From Erysipelotrichaceae bacterium (GTDB lineage Bacteria; Bacillota_I; Bacilli_A; Erysipelotrichales; Erysipelotrichaceae), in NCBI GenBank assembly GCA_017614055.1, contig JAGACP010000171.1, positions 1 to 7,001 of the forward strand: a stretch of 7,001 bases of DNA, given 5' to 3'. The notes under the pieces are model-generated. The model was not told the DNA's origin and ran no database searches. It saw only the letters and a list, made by a program, of their open reading frames with translations. Position numbers and translations under genes: made by a program. Below are positions 6,150 through 7,001 of the stretch, in pieces (the stretch's first letter is position 1; every line of letters starts with the position of its first letter).

Positions 6150-7001
6150 CTAGATATTTGCTGCCATGAAGTAAGCGTCATTGGTAGCTTCCATGACCGA
6201 AGCCACCTTGTAGCAGTCACCGACATATGCGGTGTCATATTTCGAACTGAACAGATCGAACACTTCGTCCGTCCTCGGTCTCATGCCTACGCAGTAAAGT
6301 ACGTTGTCCGCTTCGATGAAGCTTTCCTTTCCTTCCTGTTCGACAAGGACGCCGTTCTCTTTTATTTCCTTGACCATGCAGTTGAGCATTGATTTAGGAG
6401 GATTGTCGGCATCCTTGATGGCGTTGTACAGACCGTTCCTGTAGAGCCAGTTGCCGTTCTTGGCAAGAGCTTCCTGGGCATCGACGATGGTGACGTCTCC
6501 GCCTCTGTTGGCAAGTTCCAGACCAAGTTCGGAACCTATCGAACCTCCGCCGATGACCACGGTCTTTCCCTTAACGTCATCGATGTGGTCGTAGACATCG
6601 ACAGCCAGTGTCGCATGTTCGATGCCTTTGATGTTCGGCTTTATGAAATCGGCACCGATGGCGATGATGACTTTGTCAGGATCAAGGCTTTCAAGCAGCT
6701 TCATGTCTGCGGCAGTATTGAGCCTGACATCGATATCGCTTCTCTCGATATGCTTTATCAGATAGTCGCGGTACTTCTTAAGATCTTGCTTATAGTCGCC
6801 ATAGTCGGCATACTTCAGGTTTCCTCCGAGCTTTCCTTCTTTTTCGACCAGCGTTACTCTATGTCCCGCCTCATCCGCGGTAAGCGCCGCCTTCATGCCT
6901 GCAGGACCTCCGCCGATAATGACCACTTTCTTCGGATCACCGGTCTTCTCAAGCTTCAAAGGAACTCTGTTCTCCCTTCGGAATCTCGGATTCACGGAAC
7001 A
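6150..7001 (-). CDS. NADH:flavin oxidoreductase, enoate reductase type (partial, 5' part outside window)
   Basis: Only the C-terminal 283 residues are visible, and the frame is open to the window edge. It begins CSVNPRFRRE, which matches CSVNPTIFRP at residues 352-361 of the complete reductase at 2626-4533. The first cysteine is therefore the last ligand of the 4Fe-4S site, and the barrel domain lies outside the window. The apparent GTG start at 6995 is the Val of this CSVNP motif, not a start codon. Two Rossmann motifs follow, VVIIGGGPAG for FAD and VVIGGGSIG for NAD(P), the latter ending in VTIVD, whose acidic residue suggests NADH. The visible part is almost the same length as the corresponding part of the paralogue (283 against 284 residues), so the full protein is probably about 630 residues. 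The sequences differ widely, indicating old duplication or separate recruitment. The C=C substrate is unknown. Confidence 0.85.
   Translation of the reverse strand, partial: CSVNPRFRRENRVPLKLEKTGDPKKVVIIGGGPAGMKAALTADEAGHRVTLVEKEGKLGGNLKYADYGDYKQDLKKYRDYLIKHIERSDIDVRLNTAADMKLLESLDPDKVIIAIGADFIKPNIKGIEHATLAVDVYDHIDDVKGKTVVIGGGSIGSELGLELANRGGDVTIVDAQEALAKNGNWLYRNGLYNAIKDADNPPKSMLNCMVKEIKENGVLVEQEGKESFIEADNVLYCVGMRPRTDEVFDLFSSKYDTAYVGDCYKVASVMEATNDAYFMAANI

Noticed and set aside
6993..6995. GTG as a real start codon for the right-hand reductase, making a stand-alone FAD/NAD protein
   Set aside because: The codons before it read Cys-Ser in frame, and CSVNP aligns with the Fe-S ligand motif of the paralogue, so the gene continues past the window edge.
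2626..7001. A bile-acid-inducible (bai) operon
   Set aside because: The resemblance is limited to the shared enoate-reductase family. The CoA ligase, 7-dehydratase, CoA-transferase, short-chain dehydrogenase and BaiG transporter genes are not visible, and the transporter here is MATE.

Overview
The window looks like chromosomal DNA from an anaerobic bacterium, most likely a Bacillota (Clostridia or Erysipelotrichia-like) gut-type fermenter. This is inferred from the gene content: an oxygen-sensitive four-subunit 2-oxoacid:ferredoxin oxidoreductase and two flavin/Fe-S enoate-reductase-like enzymes, with strong AGGAGG-type ribosome sites. Base composition is near-balanced GC by eye. The taxon cannot be fixed from the sequence alone. 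All eight genes lie on the minus strand and are tightly packed. No RNA gene, IS element, CRISPR array or phage feature was seen, and no gene-free stretch exceeds 300 bases.

Read in the direction of transcription (high to low coordinates), the first block is a reductase/transport cassette. It contains the C-terminal part of an old-yellow-enzyme/2,4-dienoyl-CoA-reductase-type protein (cut by the window end), a MATE-family exporter, a 79-residue two-helix membrane protein of unknown function, and a complete 635-residue paralogue of the first reductase. The genes are 0 to 8 bases apart, so this is one operon. It ends in a clear hairpin terminator at 2561-2592.

The second block starts at its own sigma-A-type promoter (about 2508-2536). 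It encodes the delta (ferredoxin), alpha, beta and gamma subunits of a 2-oxoacid:ferredoxin oxidoreductase in the order korD-korA-korB-korC. Each gene overlaps the next by 8 to 11 bases, and korC runs off the left edge. The complex would oxidatively decarboxylate a 2-oxoacid to an acyl-CoA and reduce ferredoxin. The exact 2-oxoacid cannot be read from the sequence.

The reductases probably use NADH, FAD, a 4Fe-4S cluster and FMN to reduce an activated C=C bond, and the MATE protein may export a substrate or product. A metabolic link between the two blocks (oxidative branch making reduced ferredoxin, reductive branch consuming electrons) is plausible but inferred only from adjacency. The most distinctive non-coding signal is a set of three related 10-base half-sites around the kor promoter, which looks like an undescribed operator. 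The most distinctive protein-level oddity is a shortened N-terminal barrel loop in the complete reductase.
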